DNA of 42,827 nt, from assembly GCA_003139695.1 (NCBI GenBank), contig PLJM01000023.1:1-42827 (forward strand). The letters are read 5' to 3'. Position 1 is the stretch's first letter, and each line of letters starts with the position of its first letter. The translations under genes and the position numbers were made by a program. The notes below the pieces were generated by a model. It saw nothing but the letters and a program-made list of their open reading frames with translations, was not told where the DNA came from and did not search any database. This document shows positions 15,101 to 24,095 of this stretch, piece by piece. This stretch comes from Candidatus Dormiibacterota bacterium. GTDB taxonomy: Bacteria > Chloroflexota > Dormibacteria > Dormibacterales > Dormibacteraceae.

Positions 15101-15845
15101 CTTCTGGGTCGTCCTCTTCGTCGCTCTCCTCATCGACATTGCCGGCGGCCCGCCTGCGGAGTATCGCCAGCGGAATTCCGGCGATCAACACGCCGACGAT
15201 CAGGACTGCAACCGCGATCGGCAAAAGCTGGCTGCTTGCGGGGGAGTTCTTGTTCACCGCATTAGCCGGGTAGCCGGCCACGAAGTAGCCGAGCTGGTTG
15301 GTATCGGCCCGAATCACAAGCAGCTGATTCTCAGTACCGCCGATGTTCTTCCAGGGGCCATTCGGGCTGGCGGCCAAATAGACGAAGCTGGGAGCGGGAC
15401 TGATGGCCGAGTAAAGCATCGCCACGCACGCCGGTTGACACTGAGTTGTTGTTGGGGGGACTTGTATCAAGGGCGCATCCGCGGTGACCTGGTAGACGTT
15501 GGTCGCGAAATGAAGGTCGGGCGAGTTCGGACACGGCGATACAGGCGTGATATCGACTGTGACGTGCGTTTTGCCCGCGGCCTGGAAGGCGCCTGGTAGG
15601 AAGCTGACACTCATCTGGCCGTCAGCGGTGAAGGCCGTGTTTGCATCGCTGGTGCCGTCGATCACATTGATCACGAGGTGGCCTGATGAAGCGCTGACTC
15701 CGGAGTTCGCGCCGGCGATCGGCGGGGGGCAGACCCAGTTGTACGGCTGCGTCGGCCCGAAGCCGTCATAGAACCCCGGCGCCACCATCCACGCGGCGAC
15801 GAGATAGGCGCCGGCCGCGGCCGCGATGAGGAGCGGACGCTTCAC
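15084..15845 (-). CDS. Membrane-anchored protein of unknown function
   Basis: 253 residues, no family recognised. It has an N-terminal signal or anchor (LLIAAAAGAYLVAAWMV), a beta-rich domain of about 170 residues with several Cys (NWVCPPPIAG, VSPCPNSPD, CQPACVAM), and a C-terminal membrane span (LLPIAVAVLIVGVLIAGIPLAIL) followed by RRR and a very acidic tail (DEESDEEDD). The domain should face outside the membrane. The GTG at 15845 overlaps the stop of the CPBP protease gene (GTGA), so it is the last gene of the fdhD operon. The frame is open further upstream but only as antisense of the protease gene's 3' end. Confidence 0.7.
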   Translation of the reverse strand: MKRPLLIAAAAGAYLVAAWMVAPGFYDGFGPTQPYNWVCPPPIAGANSGVSASSGHLVINVIDGTSDANTAFTADGQMSVSFLPGAFQAAGKTHVTVDITPVSPCPNSPDLHFATNVYQVTADAPLIQVPPTTTQCQPACVAMLYSAISPAPSFVYLAASPNGPWKNIGGTENQLLVIRADTNQLGYFVAGYPANAVNKNSPASSQLLPIAVAVLIVGVLIAGIPLAILRRRAAGNVDEESDEEDDPEVTPRT

Positions 15846-16402
15846 AGCGCCAGGTCCGCGATCACGTGGCCGATGATCGGAGCGACGAGGTCGCGGCAGG
15901 CCCAGCGCCACAGCGCCAGCAAAAGACCCGCGGCTGCAACCGCCCAGAGGAATGCGGGCGGATGCGACAGCGCGTGGGCCGCGGTCCAGGCCACCGTGCT
16001 GCCCACTATCGCCAGCGGCGCGCCGCCCGCCTCGTCAAGCGCGGCATACAGCACTCCGCGGAACGCGACCTCCTGCGCGACCGAAATGATCACAGCGACC
16101 ATTGCGAATGAGGCCGGGATGATCGGCGCCTCGCTTGCGCGCACCGCCGCCGGCAACAGCAACACTGCCGCCAATGCAAAGCCGCCGAGAATGCGAAGGG
16201 GCAATCGCGACGTGCCCAAGCCGAGCTGTGGCGCCGGCCAGCCGACCGCGGTCACCAGAAGGGCTGCTCCGCCGATCAAAATCGCCGGCACCACAGCGCC
16301 GGGGATCGTCGACGCCACCGCCCTGGTCCACTCGACGAGCAGGATGTACGCGCCAATGACCGCCGCGCGCAGGGCGGGGCGGGTGGACAGCGCTGCGATC
16401 AC
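15842..16402 (-). CDS. CPBP-family intramembrane protease-like protein
   Basis: 186 residues and about six membrane spans. The CPBP (Abi/CAAX protease) motifs are recognisable: QEVAFRGVLYAALDE for EExxxR, AWTAAHAL for the FxxxH segment, and a late GHVIADL His. The first Glu of the EExxxR motif is Gln here, which may weaken or alter peptidase activity. Such proteins cleave prenylated or bacteriocin-type substrates inside the membrane; no substrate is evident here. The GTG at 16402 overlaps the fdhD stop (GTGA). Confidence 0.8.
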   Translation of the reverse strand: MIAALSTRPALRAAVIGAYILLVEWTRAVASTIPGAVVPAILIGGAALLVTAVGWPAPQLGLGTSRLPLRILGGFALAAVLLLPAAVRASEAPIIPASFAMVAVIISVAQEVAFRGVLYAALDEAGGAPLAIVGSTVAWTAAHALSHPPAFLWAVAAAGLLLALWRWACRDLVAPIIGHVIADLAL

Positions 16403-17241
16403 TGGTTGCCGGACAGGCGCTCCGGCGCCGAATACACGTTGAACCGATCTCCTTTCAGGAAGCCGACCAGCGTTTGGTTGAACTCCCGGGCCAGCGCGAC
16501 CGCAAGGCTGGACGGTGCTCCAACGGCGGCGAGGATGGGGATGCCGGCCATGATCGACTTCTGCACTATCTCGTACCCCGCCCGGCCGCTCACGACCAGG
16601 ATCGAATCGCTCGCAGGCACTCGTTCATCGAGCAAGGCGCGTCCGACCACCTTGTCGACTGCGTTGTGGCGCCCGACATCCTCACGCAGATAAACCAGCT
16701 CGCCGGCGGCCGTGAACAGGCCGGCTGCGTGCAACCCTCCCGTTCTGTCGAAGACGCCCTGGCCGGAGCGCAGCCTCTCGACCAAGCCAGGGAGCAGGCC
16801 TGGATCAACCGCAGGGCCGGCAGGGAGGAGCGCCAGATCGCGCCGCAAGTCCTCGATCATGACCGTGCCGCATACACCGCAGGCCGAGCTCGACAGCATC
16901 GATCGCTCCGGCTTGCGCCGCGCCTTGATCCGCAGGTGAATGTCGACCTGGTTGGACTCAACCAGCGAGGATTCGACGGCGACGCCCGCCTCCAGCTCAC
17001 CGGCCTCGGCGCTGATCCTGATCACTTGGACATCCGTGGCCAAGCGCAGGACCCCTTCGGAGAACATCAGGCCAAGGCTCAGCTCGACGTCGTGGCCAGG
17101 GGTGCGCATGACAACCGAGAGGGCATCGCCGTCGAGCATCAACTGCAATGGCTCCTCGGTGACCACCATGTCAGGCGATTCCGACCACTTGCCATCAGTC
17201 CAGCGGCGGATCTGGAGGCCAGGGGATGCGGGCTTAGCCAT
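16399..17241 (-). CDS. fdhD: Formate dehydrogenase accessory sulfurtransferase
   Basis: FdhD passes sulfur from cysteine desulfurase to the molybdenum cofactor so that formate dehydrogenase becomes active. 280 residues from the ATG at 17241. The persulfide-carrying CxxC is in SSACGVCGTV (about residue 120), and GGLHAAGLF, LREDVGRHNAVDKVVG and VSGRAGYEIVQK are family signatures. The frame is open further upstream but runs antisense to nothing useful and overlaps the next gene. It is coupled to the pyridoxamine-oxidase-like gene upstream (ATGA) and to the CPBP gene downstream (GTGA). The target formate dehydrogenase is not in the window. Confidence 0.93.
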   Translation of the reverse strand: MAKPASPGLQIRRWTDGKWSESPDMVVTEEPLQLMLDGDALSVVMRTPGHDVELSLGLMFSEGVLRLATDVQVIRISAEAGELEAGVAVESSLVESNQVDIHLRIKARRKPERSMLSSSACGVCGTVMIEDLRRDLALLPAGPAVDPGLLPGLVERLRSGQGVFDRTGGLHAAGLFTAAGELVYLREDVGRHNAVDKVVGRALLDERVPASDSILVVSGRAGYEIVQKSIMAGIPILAAVGAPSSLAVALAREFNQTLVGFLKGDRFNVYSAPERLSGNQ

Positions 17242-18125
17242 CAGCCTTGTGCCACGCGCAGGTGGCGGGCCGCCCGCGGGACTGCGGTGGCGATCGAGAA
17301 CCCACGCCACGATGTCACGCGCTCGGGCAGCAGCTCGAAAGCCGCCGGCAACTCGGCCGGCTCGACCCCATAGCGCTCCCCGATTGCCGTCGTGTCGGCC
17401 GGCTGGCCGAAGGTGCCTCGCACGCACGCTCCCACCATCAATGACGGCCTGTACCGATGATGCGACTCGACCACCAGGGCTCCGACTGCACCCGCACGCA
17501 CCTTGCCCGCCGTGGGCGCGACCAGCACCTCACCATGCTCAACCTCCCACAAGGCGGGCCGGATCACGGGCATCCCGCCTTCGATCCAGCACGCATACCC
17601 ACGCGGCACGCCCGCGAGGCGCCGGCTTACCTCCGCCGGCACCGCGGGAACGCGCGCGGCTTGAGCGGCGGGAAATGGCTTGACGTCCGCGAGCTCGGCG
17701 TCGCTCGGTCGAAGCCGGAGCACCACGCGGTTGTAGGGCAGCCACTCGCGCGGGATGCGGGCCATGTCAAGCACATATCCCGCGAAGTAAGGCGCGTTCT
17801 TGAGCGCATAGCCCGCCATCCCCAGAAAGTAGCCGGGCCCTTCGAGCATCGCATTGATCTGGCTCGATACCGAGAGCGGGTCGTAGACCTCGAGATGGCC
17901 GCGCAGGAGCAGCGCCTTCGAACCGCCATCGACAAGGAACGCGGCGCGAGGATCTCGTTTCGCGCTCAGGATCTTGGCCGCGTATCGCGATGTGGTCATC
18001 CACAGTGAGCCCGACGCGAAGTGGAACACCGCAGGGTTGACGAGAGGCAATCGGCCGGCGCGGAGAGCCAGCATCCCGATCGGAGTGTGGCCGAGGACGG
18101 CCCGTGCCTCGCTGTTCAACCGCAC
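17241..18125 (-). CDS. Pyridoxamine 5'-phosphate oxidase-family protein
   Basis: 294 residues. The N-terminal part has the split-barrel flavin-binding pattern of the PNPOx-like family: GMLALRAGRLPLVNPAVFHFASGSLWMTTS, then ILSAKRDPRAAFLVDGG and LLLRGHLEVYDP. The rest (residues about 150-294) is another alpha/beta stretch without a clear match. It may bind FMN or F420, but the cofactor and substrate are unknown. GTG start at 18125. It lies 9 bp downstream of the SRPBCC gene and overlaps fdhD by ATGA, so it is in the same operon. Confidence 0.7.
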   Translation of the reverse strand: MRLNSEARAVLGHTPIGMLALRAGRLPLVNPAVFHFASGSLWMTTSRYAAKILSAKRDPRAAFLVDGGSKALLLRGHLEVYDPLSVSSQINAMLEGPGYFLGMAGYALKNAPYFAGYVLDMARIPREWLPYNRVVLRLRPSDAELADVKPFPAAQAARVPAVPAEVSRRLAGVPRGYACWIEGGMPVIRPALWEVEHGEVLVAPTAGKVRAGAVGALVVESHHRYRPSLMVGACVRGTFGQPADTTAIGERYGVEPAELPAAFELLPERVTSWRGFSIATAVPRAARHLRVAQG

Positions 18126-18134
18126 GCGATCACT

Positions 18135-18581
18135 CTAAGAGGTCTCGAGCACGCCCCGTATTCGCTCCAGCGCTTTCTGCAGCCGGCCTCGGACCACCCC
18201 GTCCACCCGTCCCGCGACCGCAGCTCCCAGGATCGCCCCAGGGGGTGTGTAGGCGATACGCAGAACGATGTGCACTCCTCCACTGACCCTTGTGAACGTG
18301 AACCCACCCTCCTGCTTGATGAGGCCTTTCTCCGACACCCACCCGATCTCGTGCGGCCGCCGCCACCGGTCGAGGCGCAGCACGCTCTTGAGGGGAAACC
18401 CAAGGGCCACCATCTCGACCTCGTAACGGGCGCCGACCCCCTCGGTCTTCGAACCGATCGGCTCCCATTTGGTGACGCCATCGACGACGGCGGCGACGTG
18501 CCGGTGATCAGCGAAATAGTCGAAGGCGTGCTCGGGCGAGCACTTGACTGTCACCGCCGCCGAGAACTCGCGAGTTGCCAT
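18135..18581 (-). CDS. SRPBCC (START-like) family protein
   Basis: 148 residues forming the helix-grip fold of the SRPBCC superfamily: FSAAVTVKCSPEHAFDYFADHRHVAAV at the N-terminus, WEPIGSKTEGVGARYEVEM, and a long C-terminal helix (VRGRLQKALERIRGVLE). These proteins bind hydrophobic ligands; this one has no recognised catalytic residue. I took ATG 18581 (MATREFSAAV); four more codons are possible upstream. The promoter side is unusual: a 218 bp MITE-like element ends 11 bp before the start codon, so its inverted repeat forms the leader. Confidence 0.75.
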   Translation of the reverse strand: MATREFSAAVTVKCSPEHAFDYFADHRHVAAVVDGVTKWEPIGSKTEGVGARYEVEMVALGFPLKSVLRLDRWRRPHEIGWVSEKGLIKQEGGFTFTRVSGGVHIVLRIAYTPPGAILGAAVAGRVDGVVRGRLQKALERIRGVLETS

Positions 18582-18592
18582 TTCCCGAAGCA

Positions 18593-18810
18593 AGTGTCCT
18601 GCTTCGGAGCCTCAACCGAAATGCCTGGGGCAGCGCTGCGCGGAGCCCGAGGCACCCTGCGGGTTCATCCGGCTAGGCGCCCGATCTCTGCGTTGACGGC
18701 TCCGCTACTCACTTACAGGTCTGCCGACATGCGCGCTCCGTTGCTCGCCGTAGCCGTGACCTCGAGCGCCGATCCGGCGACTTTCGGTCGATGCCCCGAA
18801 GCAGGACACT
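18593..18810. mobile_element. MITE-like element, 218 bp, 29 bp terminal inverted repeats
   Basis: AGTGTCCTGCTTCGG begins the left end (18593-18621) and its reverse complement ends the right end (18782-18810). The full 29 bp ends match at 26 positions. The 160 bp between them has no credible gene. No clear target duplication is visible at the edges (flanks cgaagca and agaagag). It is too short to carry a transposase, so it would be mobilised in trans. It separates two divergent genes and supplies the leader of both. Confidence 0.78.
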
Positions 18811-18861
18811 AGAAGAGTGCGATGGGTTGGCGGCAGGGTGTCGATCGCGGACTCGGTCTCG

Positions 18862-19548
18862 ATGCCGAGCCCGATCACGGGCAAAGCGCTCCGCGACAGC
18901 TTCCCCACCGACATCGAGGCACTGACCTTCGGACTGATCCGAATACGCGACTACACACTCCGGCTGGGACCGCTCGACCTGATCCGCTTCGGCCGCCCCG
19001 ACGTCACGCGAAGCGGCGTTTCGTGGCCGATCGAGGGCGGACTCCTTGCACGCTCCGCCGGCGGCCACCTGCGGATCGAGCTCCAGTACGGCCGCCTGGT
19101 CGAATCGCTCGATGACTACCGGCCGATGCTCCCCCGCCCCCTCTACTCGTTGACCCAGGTACCAGTCCACCATCTTCTGACGCGCCTGCACCTGCTGCGA
19201 GTGCGTGGCCGCCGGCCCGAGGTAGGTCCCCCGGCCGACCGCTCGCGACGCATCGCCGCAGGGGCCATCGACGCCGTCTGTTGCCTGTCGATGGCGGCGC
19301 TCATCGGGCGCCGGCGGCAGCGTTTGCCGGTGCTGCTCGGCCTGGCAGCCGGCTACCACATTGCTTGCTGGACCCTGTCCGGCGTGACCCTTGGCGGCGC
19401 CGTCATGAAGCAGCGGGTGGTCTCCGTCGATGGCTCGAAATTGACAGTCGGCCAGGCCCTGGCGAGGCTGGCCCTGCTGCCGCTCGCGGCGGTACGGATG
19501 CGCGACGTCCACGACGAGATCGCCGGCACCGACGTCATCTCCATCTAG
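18862..19548 (+). CDS. RDD-like membrane protein
   Basis: About 228 residues from ATG 18862; a GTG at 18817, seven bases after the MITE, is in frame and possible. Residues about 130-225 look like an RDD domain: RRIAAGAIDAVCCLSMAAL, then AGYHIACWTLSGVTLGG and VMKQRVVSVDGSKLTVGQALAR, which is the usual G(K)xxxxLRVV..DG..L order. The N-terminal 130 residues are of unknown type. RDD proteins are membrane proteins proposed to transport ions or small solutes. zwf starts 9 bp downstream, so they may be cotranscribed. Confidence 0.65.
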   Translation: MPSPITGKALRDSFPTDIEALTFGLIRIRDYTLRLGPLDLIRFGRPDVTRSGVSWPIEGGLLARSAGGHLRIELQYGRLVESLDDYRPMLPRPLYSLTQVPVHHLLTRLHLLRVRGRRPEVGPPADRSRRIAAGAIDAVCCLSMAALIGRRRQRLPVLLGLAAGYHIACWTLSGVTLGGAVMKQRVVSVDGSKLTVGQALARLALLPLAAVRMRDVHDEIAGTDVISI

Positions 19549-19557
19549 GATTCAACA

Positions 19558-20952
19558 GTGGCCCCTCGCGTCGACCTGGTGATCTTCGGCGCCTCCGGCG
19601 ATCTGGCCCAGCGCAAAATCCTGCCTTCCCTGAAGCGCCTGGCATCCCCTGATGGGATGGAGCTCCGCATCATCGGTGCCGGCCGGACGGCCCAATCGAC
19701 GGCCCACTTCCGCGACATCGTGAAGAAGCGGAGCGGGAGCCAGCGCCTGGCCGCGACGGCTGTCTGGGCGCGAATCGATTACAAGTCGCAAACCACATTC
19801 GCGGGCCTGAAGAAGCTGCTTGTGGGTGCCGCGCACGTGATCTTTTACATGGCGACGCCACCGGAGACCTCGGGCGACATCATCCACACGCTCGGCCAGT
19901 CAAAGCTCACCACCAAGGGCGACCCGACACGCCGAATCGTCGTCGAGAAGCCTCTCGGCCACGACGTGGAGTCTGCCCGCAAGCTGAACGCGCAGCTCGC
20001 CAAGACTTTCGAGGAGCAGCAGACATTTCGGATCGATCACTACCTGGCCAAGGACACGGTCCAGAACATCCTCGCCTTCAGGTTCTCGAACTCGCTGTTC
20101 GAACCAGTTTGGAATCGCAATCTCGTCGAGACCATCCAGATCACAGTTGCCGAGAACGAAGGAATTGGAAAGCGGGCCGGGTATTACGACCAGAACGGGG
20201 CCGTCCGGGACATCATCCAGAACCACATGCTGCAGCTCCTCGCGCTGGTCACCATGGAGCCACCCACCACCTTCGACGCCGAGTATGTGCGCCGCGCCAA
20301 GCGTGCAGCGTTGCGCGCGATGTCGCCGATCAGCCCGAGCAACGCAGTCCGCGGACAGTACATCGGCTACCTCGATGAGGAGGCCGTTGCGAATGACTCT
20401 CGGCGCGAGACGTATGCGGCGGTGCGGCTGTCAATGGAGAACTGGCGCTGGGATGGCGTCCCGATCTTTCTTCGGACCGGAAAGGCTCTGCAGCGCAGGG
20501 TCACCGAGGTCGTGATCAAGCTGCGTGACGCTCCTCACCTGCGCATTGGCGGTAACCGCCAGCGCGGCGTTCCCTCGCTGATAGTGATCCGCATCCAGCC
20601 CGACGAAGGCATCACGATCCGCATCGGCGCGAAGCGACCGGGCACTCGGTTCGAGATGGTGCCGGCGGGCATGAGGCTCGACTACAAGGCCCTTACCAAG
20701 GCGCCACTCCCGGACGCTTACGAGAACGTCCTTTCAGAGGTGCTGGCCGGTGGTCACTCTGCTTTCCCCGGCGCTGAGGAGATCGAACTGCAGTGGGAGA
20801 TCGTCGACCCGCTGCTCAAGTCATGGGAGGCGGAAGGCCACCCGGAGCCCTATACGAGAGGGTCGTGGGGTCCGCAGGCGGCGGACGACCTGGTGGCCGC
20901 GAGCGGCGGGGGCCGTTGGATAGTCAGCGGAGATGAACCAGGGACTGACTGA
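19558..20952 (+). CDS. zwf: Glucose-6-phosphate 1-dehydrogenase
   Basis: Oxidises glucose 6-phosphate to 6-phosphogluconolactone with NAD(P)+, the entry step of the oxidative pentose phosphate pathway. 464 residues from GTG 19558. The nucleotide-binding motif is [10 protein letters not shown] (11-20), the family active site is RIDHYLAKD (158-166), and VVEKPLGHD and IFLRTGKAL are further signatures. No gnd, pgl or other pathway gene is adjacent. A GC-rich hairpin (20958-20976) follows the stop. Confidence 0.95.
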   Translation: MAPRVDLVIFGASGDLAQRKILPSLKRLASPDGMELRIIGAGRTAQSTAHFRDIVKKRSGSQRLAATAVWARIDYKSQTTFAGLKKLLVGAAHVIFYMATPPETSGDIIHTLGQSKLTTKGDPTRRIVVEKPLGHDVESARKLNAQLAKTFEEQQTFRIDHYLAKDTVQNILAFRFSNSLFEPVWNRNLVETIQITVAENEGIGKRAGYYDQNGAVRDIIQNHMLQLLALVTMEPPTTFDAEYVRRAKRAALRAMSPISPSNAVRGQYIGYLDEEAVANDSRRETYAAVRLSMENWRWDGVPIFLRTGKALQRRVTEVVIKLRDAPHLRIGGNRQRGVPSLIVIRIQPDEGITIRIGAKRPGTRFEMVPAGMRLDYKALTKAPLPDAYENVLSEVLAGGHSAFPGAEEIELQWEIVDPLLKSWEAEGHPEPYTRGSWGPQAADDLVAASGGGRWIVSGDEPGTD

Positions 20953-20957
20953 CGTAT

Positions 20958-20976
20958 GGCCGGGGGGACCCCGGCC
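20958..20976 (+). terminator. GC-rich hairpin after zwf
   Basis: GGCCGGGG and CCCCGGCC pair perfectly over 8 bp around a GGA loop, 5 bp after the zwf stop. There is no T-run, so factor-independent termination is not assured. Confidence 0.5.
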
Positions 20977-21015
20977 AACCCTGCGGCGCTTGGCTAGAGT
21001 GTAGCGCCGAACTAT

Positions 21016-22284
21016 ATGCCTGGGATGTCTCTCGCTAAACGGGTGGCGGCGCAGACCAGGCCCGCCATCAATGTGCTCCGTGCAATCGGGTCGTTCGGCC
21101 CCGCCTATAGGGCCACTGCTCCAAGTGGCCCTGTACCTCAACCCCAAAGGCTTCCTCCCTTGTGGCTGGCGATTGCCACTCTCATCGGAGCCTGGTGTTT
21201 GACATTCGAACTCATTCGCTTCGTCGGACTGGTGAGATCGGACCCTGCAGCAACTGATTTCCGGCTTTTCTATCTCGCAGCTCAGGTCGGCGAGAAGTGG
21301 GGTTGGTCCCATATGTACGACCCGGACAAATTGCAGGCGCTCTCGCTGGCTTTCGGACCGGCCGCTGGCCCGATAGTCCCAAGTTACACCTACGACAATC
21401 CGCCGCTGCTCGCGTTCTTCATCGCGCCACTGACAACCATGCCACTCACCGCGGCGTTCGTCCTCTGGACGGTGATCAACATTGCGGCCTCGGTGGCGGC
21501 GTGGTGGCTGGCCAGCCCGGGCATCGGTTTCGCACGCGTCACGATCCTGCTCTGCACACTTGCACTCTGGCCGACGGTGTTCTCGCTCGAACGGGGCCAA
21601 CCGGTCCTCGTTACATACGCGCTTGCGATTGGGTGTTGGTGGATGGCAGCTCGACATCGCGAGGTTGAGGCCGGAGTGCTGCTTGCTCTGGCGACGGCCA
21701 TCAAACCACAAGACGTGGCGCTCTTGCCCGTTGTGTTGCTGTTAGGCGGATTCCCCCGAGCAGCGGCCTATTGGCTCGCGGCGACGGCAGTGTTGGCGGC
21801 TCTTTTTGCGGTCGTCATCGGAGCTACTGGGATTGGAACCTATCTGGCCGTCCTAGAGTGGGCGGCATCTGGTCCAGGCTTCACAGCAACGCCTCTGATC
21901 GAACCTTTCGGTCCGCAGGCGTCGCTACTGGTCGGTGAAGGAATTGTCCTGTTAGCGGCAATAGTGGGGATCTGGCGCCAGCGGCGATCATGGAATGTGA
22001 TTTTTGCGATCGGTCTGCTGGCGACCCTGGTTTGCTCTATTCATATTCACGAGTACGACTACGTCGGGGTAGCGATCGCGGCATGGCTGGTTCTGCGCGA
22101 GCCAGTCTCTCTCGCCGAAAAAGCGTGGCTGGCAGTCGGCGTACTGTGCGCGCAGGGACCCGCGATTAGCATTCGTATCCCAATAGTGCTCTGGCAGCCG
22201 ATCTGGCTCGTGATGCTTACGTTCCGAGACGTTTTCACCGCGGGTGGCCATAAACCGTCTCCATTGACGTGGCGCCACCGCTAA
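21016..22284 (+). CDS. Second GT87/DUF2029-type membrane glycosyltransferase
   Basis: 422 residues, about ten membrane spans. Features of the GT87/DUF2029 group are TDFRLFYLAAQVGEKWG (catalytic Asp in the first outer loop), YTYDNPPLLAFFIAP (the Y-PP loop), and a cytoplasmic LALATAIKPQDVALLP segment. This points to a polyprenyl-phosphate-sugar-dependent mannosyltransferase for envelope glycans. The N-terminal 40 residues are soluble and variable. It is similar in layout to the gene at 11263-12570 but clearly diverged, so it is not a recent duplicate. It is convergent with the small membrane gene downstream and shares its terminator region. Confidence 0.75.
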   Translation: MPGMSLAKRVAAQTRPAINVLRAIGSFGPAYRATAPSGPVPQPQRLPPLWLAIATLIGAWCLTFELIRFVGLVRSDPAATDFRLFYLAAQVGEKWGWSHMYDPDKLQALSLAFGPAAGPIVPSYTYDNPPLLAFFIAPLTTMPLTAAFVLWTVINIAASVAAWWLASPGIGFARVTILLCTLALWPTVFSLERGQPVLVTYALAIGCWWMAARHREVEAGVLLALATAIKPQDVALLPVVLLLGGFPRAAAYWLAATAVLAALFAVVIGATGIGTYLAVLEWAASGPGFTATPLIEPFGPQASLLVGEGIVLLAAIVGIWRQRRSWNVIFAIGLLATLVCSIHIHEYDYVGVAIAAWLVLREPVSLAEKAWLAVGVLCAQGPAISIRIPIVLWQPIWLVMLTFRDVFTAGGHKPSPLTWRHR

Positions 22285-22364
22285 CGCCGTTGCTGCGGGA
22301 TAAAGGGTGATCTGCTCCGTGGATCGCTCTCGGTTTTTTGAAGACCCTGTGCCGGGGGTACAGA

Positions 22365-22394
22365 AAAGGGGGCAGCGGCGATGCTGCCCCCTTT
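22365..22394. terminator. Bidirectional terminator hairpin
   Basis: A perfect 12 bp stem, AAAGGGGGCAGC with GCTGCCCCCTTT, and a 6-base loop. On the minus strand it ends in TTTTCTG, a good intrinsic terminator for the small membrane gene. It also lies 80 bp after the glycosyltransferase on plus. Confidence 0.85.
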
Positions 22395-22411
22395 ACGAAA
22401 GTGTTTCTGGT

Positions 22412-22804
22412 TTATGCCTTGTGGGCCATCGTGTTGCTCGACCTCATCCAGAGTTGCGCCTTGTTGGGGTACAGCCAGAGGAGCATCCCGGCGACGATCA
22501 AGGCGATCAGGAACGGAATGATGTCGAAACGCCCAATTGTTATCCAGTTCAAGATCTGGTAGACCGTTTCGAGGATCGCGTAGAGGATCAGGGCTCGCAC
22601 CCAGCTCACGTTTCCCTCGGGGTCGAAGCCGGCAATCATGACGCCGGCACCAAAAGCGATCCCGGCCACAGATCCTGAAACGCCCGCCCATGTGTCAAAC
22701 GCGAAGAAGGTGCTACCAATGAAGCCCAGCCCTGAGCCCATCACTATCAATACGCCCATGACCCACATCAAGAGCTTCAACGAAAGCGGGTTCCACTTAG
22801 CCAC
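22412..22804 (-). CDS. Small four-span membrane protein, unknown function
   Basis: 130 residues with four hydrophobic segments: LLMWVMGVLIVMGSGLGFIG, WAGVSGSVAGIAFGAGVMIAG, VRALILYAILETVYQIL and IIPFLIALIVAGMLLWLY. The loop after the second carries DPEGN. No family recognised. GTG start at 22804. A five-codon frame (ATG-GAG-GAA-TTT-GTT-TAG) contains its ribosome site GGAGG and ends on the GTG, so it could act as a coupling leader, though this may be chance. It is followed by a clear terminator and so is a single-gene unit. Confidence 0.7.
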   Translation of the reverse strand: MAKWNPLSLKLLMWVMGVLIVMGSGLGFIGSTFFAFDTWAGVSGSVAGIAFGAGVMIAGFDPEGNVSWVRALILYAILETVYQILNWITIGRFDIIPFLIALIVAGMLLWLYPNKAQLWMRSSNTMAHKA

Positions 22805-22904
22805 TAAACAAATTCCTCCATGACCGCATCTTTGTAAATCGGATGGTTAAACGGCGGTCTTCGTGAGAACTTGTACCTTGTTTGCCGCTTTCTTGCAAGG
22901 TTGA

Positions 22905-24095
22905 TCACGCGATTGGTACTCCCCCGCGCCACACTCGGCGCGGCTTTAGACCGTAAGCCCAGGCGAAAGCGCCCTCGTGATCGGCCTCCCAGAGCACGAG
23001 ATCGGCCAGCATCGACTGAGCGATTGCACCCCGATCCGAGCGCGAGATTGACAGGGCGCCGCCGACCGTCGCGGCGATCAGCGCCTGCTCCGCAGACATT
23101 TTGAAGACGCCGACCGCCATGGCAACAACGAGGCTCATGCTCGTGATGCCGCTCGTCCCCGGGTTGTGGTCGGTGCCGAGCGCGATCGCCGCGCCCGCCG
23201 CCGTGAGCTCCTTGACCGGGGGCAGCTTCCCGATGGAGAGCGCCGTGCCCGGCGACAGCGTCGCGACGACGCCCGCCCGCGCCAGGGCGACGGCATCGCT
23301 GCGATTGGCGCACAGAAGATGGTCGGCCGATACGGCGTGCAGCTCGGCCGCAAGGCGTGAGCCTCCGGTGCGGGCAAGCTCATCGGCGTGGATTCGCGGG
23401 ATGAGCTTCGCCTCGATCGCGGCTTTCAGGATATGGCGCGATTGGTCGACGCTGAAGTACCCCTGGTCGCAGAACACATCGCAGAAACGCGCCCCTGCCT
23501 GATGCGCGTCCGGGCACCAGCGGGCAACCTCCTTGGTGTACTTGTCCAGCTTGGCGCCGCGGTCCGGCGGTAAAGCGTGGGCGGCGAGGAAGGTGACCTC
23601 GATGCGCGGCAGATCCGGCCGCTGGCCCAGCCGGCTCAGGATGCGGGTCGATTCCAGCTCGCCCTCGCGCTCCAAGTGATAGCCGGTCTTGGCTTCGACC
23701 GTGGTCGCCCCGCCTTCAAACCACCGCTTGAGTCGCACTGCAGTCGCGTCCTCGAGCACTTGTAGAGGCGTCTCGCGCGTCGCCTTCACGGTGGCGACGA
23801 TGCCTCCGCCCGCCTTGGCGACGTCGGAGTACGAGGCGCCCGCGGTCCGCATGGCCACCTCAGCCATGCGACTGCCGGCGTAGACCGGGTGGGTGTGCGC
23901 GTCGATCAAACCGGCGGTGACGAGGCCGCCGCCGCAATCCTCGTCCTCGCTCACGTAGCCCATCAGGTCGAGAGGCTCGTCCCCCTCCCGCCCGCACCAG
24001 GCAATTCGATCATCATCGACGATCACCGAGGCCTTCTCTATGACCCCGGCCTGGGTGCCGGTGAACAGCCGCCCGATTCCCGTCAGGCGCCTCAT
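22905..24095 (-). CDS. hutI: Imidazolonepropionase
   Basis: Third enzyme of histidine degradation: hydrolyses 4-imidazolone-5-propanoate to N-formimino-L-glutamate. 396 residues of the amidohydrolase superfamily. Metal ligands are seen in DAHTHPVYAG, AAHALPP, HADELA and the Asp of LGTDHNPGTSG. I took the ATG at 24095, which overlaps the hutF stop as ATGA; the frame extends upstream only as antisense of hutF. It is the last gene of the hut operon. About 100 bp of A+T-richer sequence lie between it and the next gene. Confidence 0.95.
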   Translation of the reverse strand: MRRLTGIGRLFTGTQAGVIEKASVIVDDDRIAWCGREGDEPLDLMGYVSEDEDCGGGLVTAGLIDAHTHPVYAGSRMAEVAMRTAGASYSDVAKAGGGIVATVKATRETPLQVLEDATAVRLKRWFEGGATTVEAKTGYHLEREGELESTRILSRLGQRPDLPRIEVTFLAAHALPPDRGAKLDKYTKEVARWCPDAHQAGARFCDVFCDQGYFSVDQSRHILKAAIEAKLIPRIHADELARTGGSRLAAELHAVSADHLLCANRSDAVALARAGVVATLSPGTALSIGKLPPVKELTAAGAAIALGTDHNPGTSGITSMSLVVAMAVGVFKMSAEQALIAATVGGALSISRSDRGAIAQSMLADLVLWEADHEGAFAWAYGLKPRRVWRGGVPIA

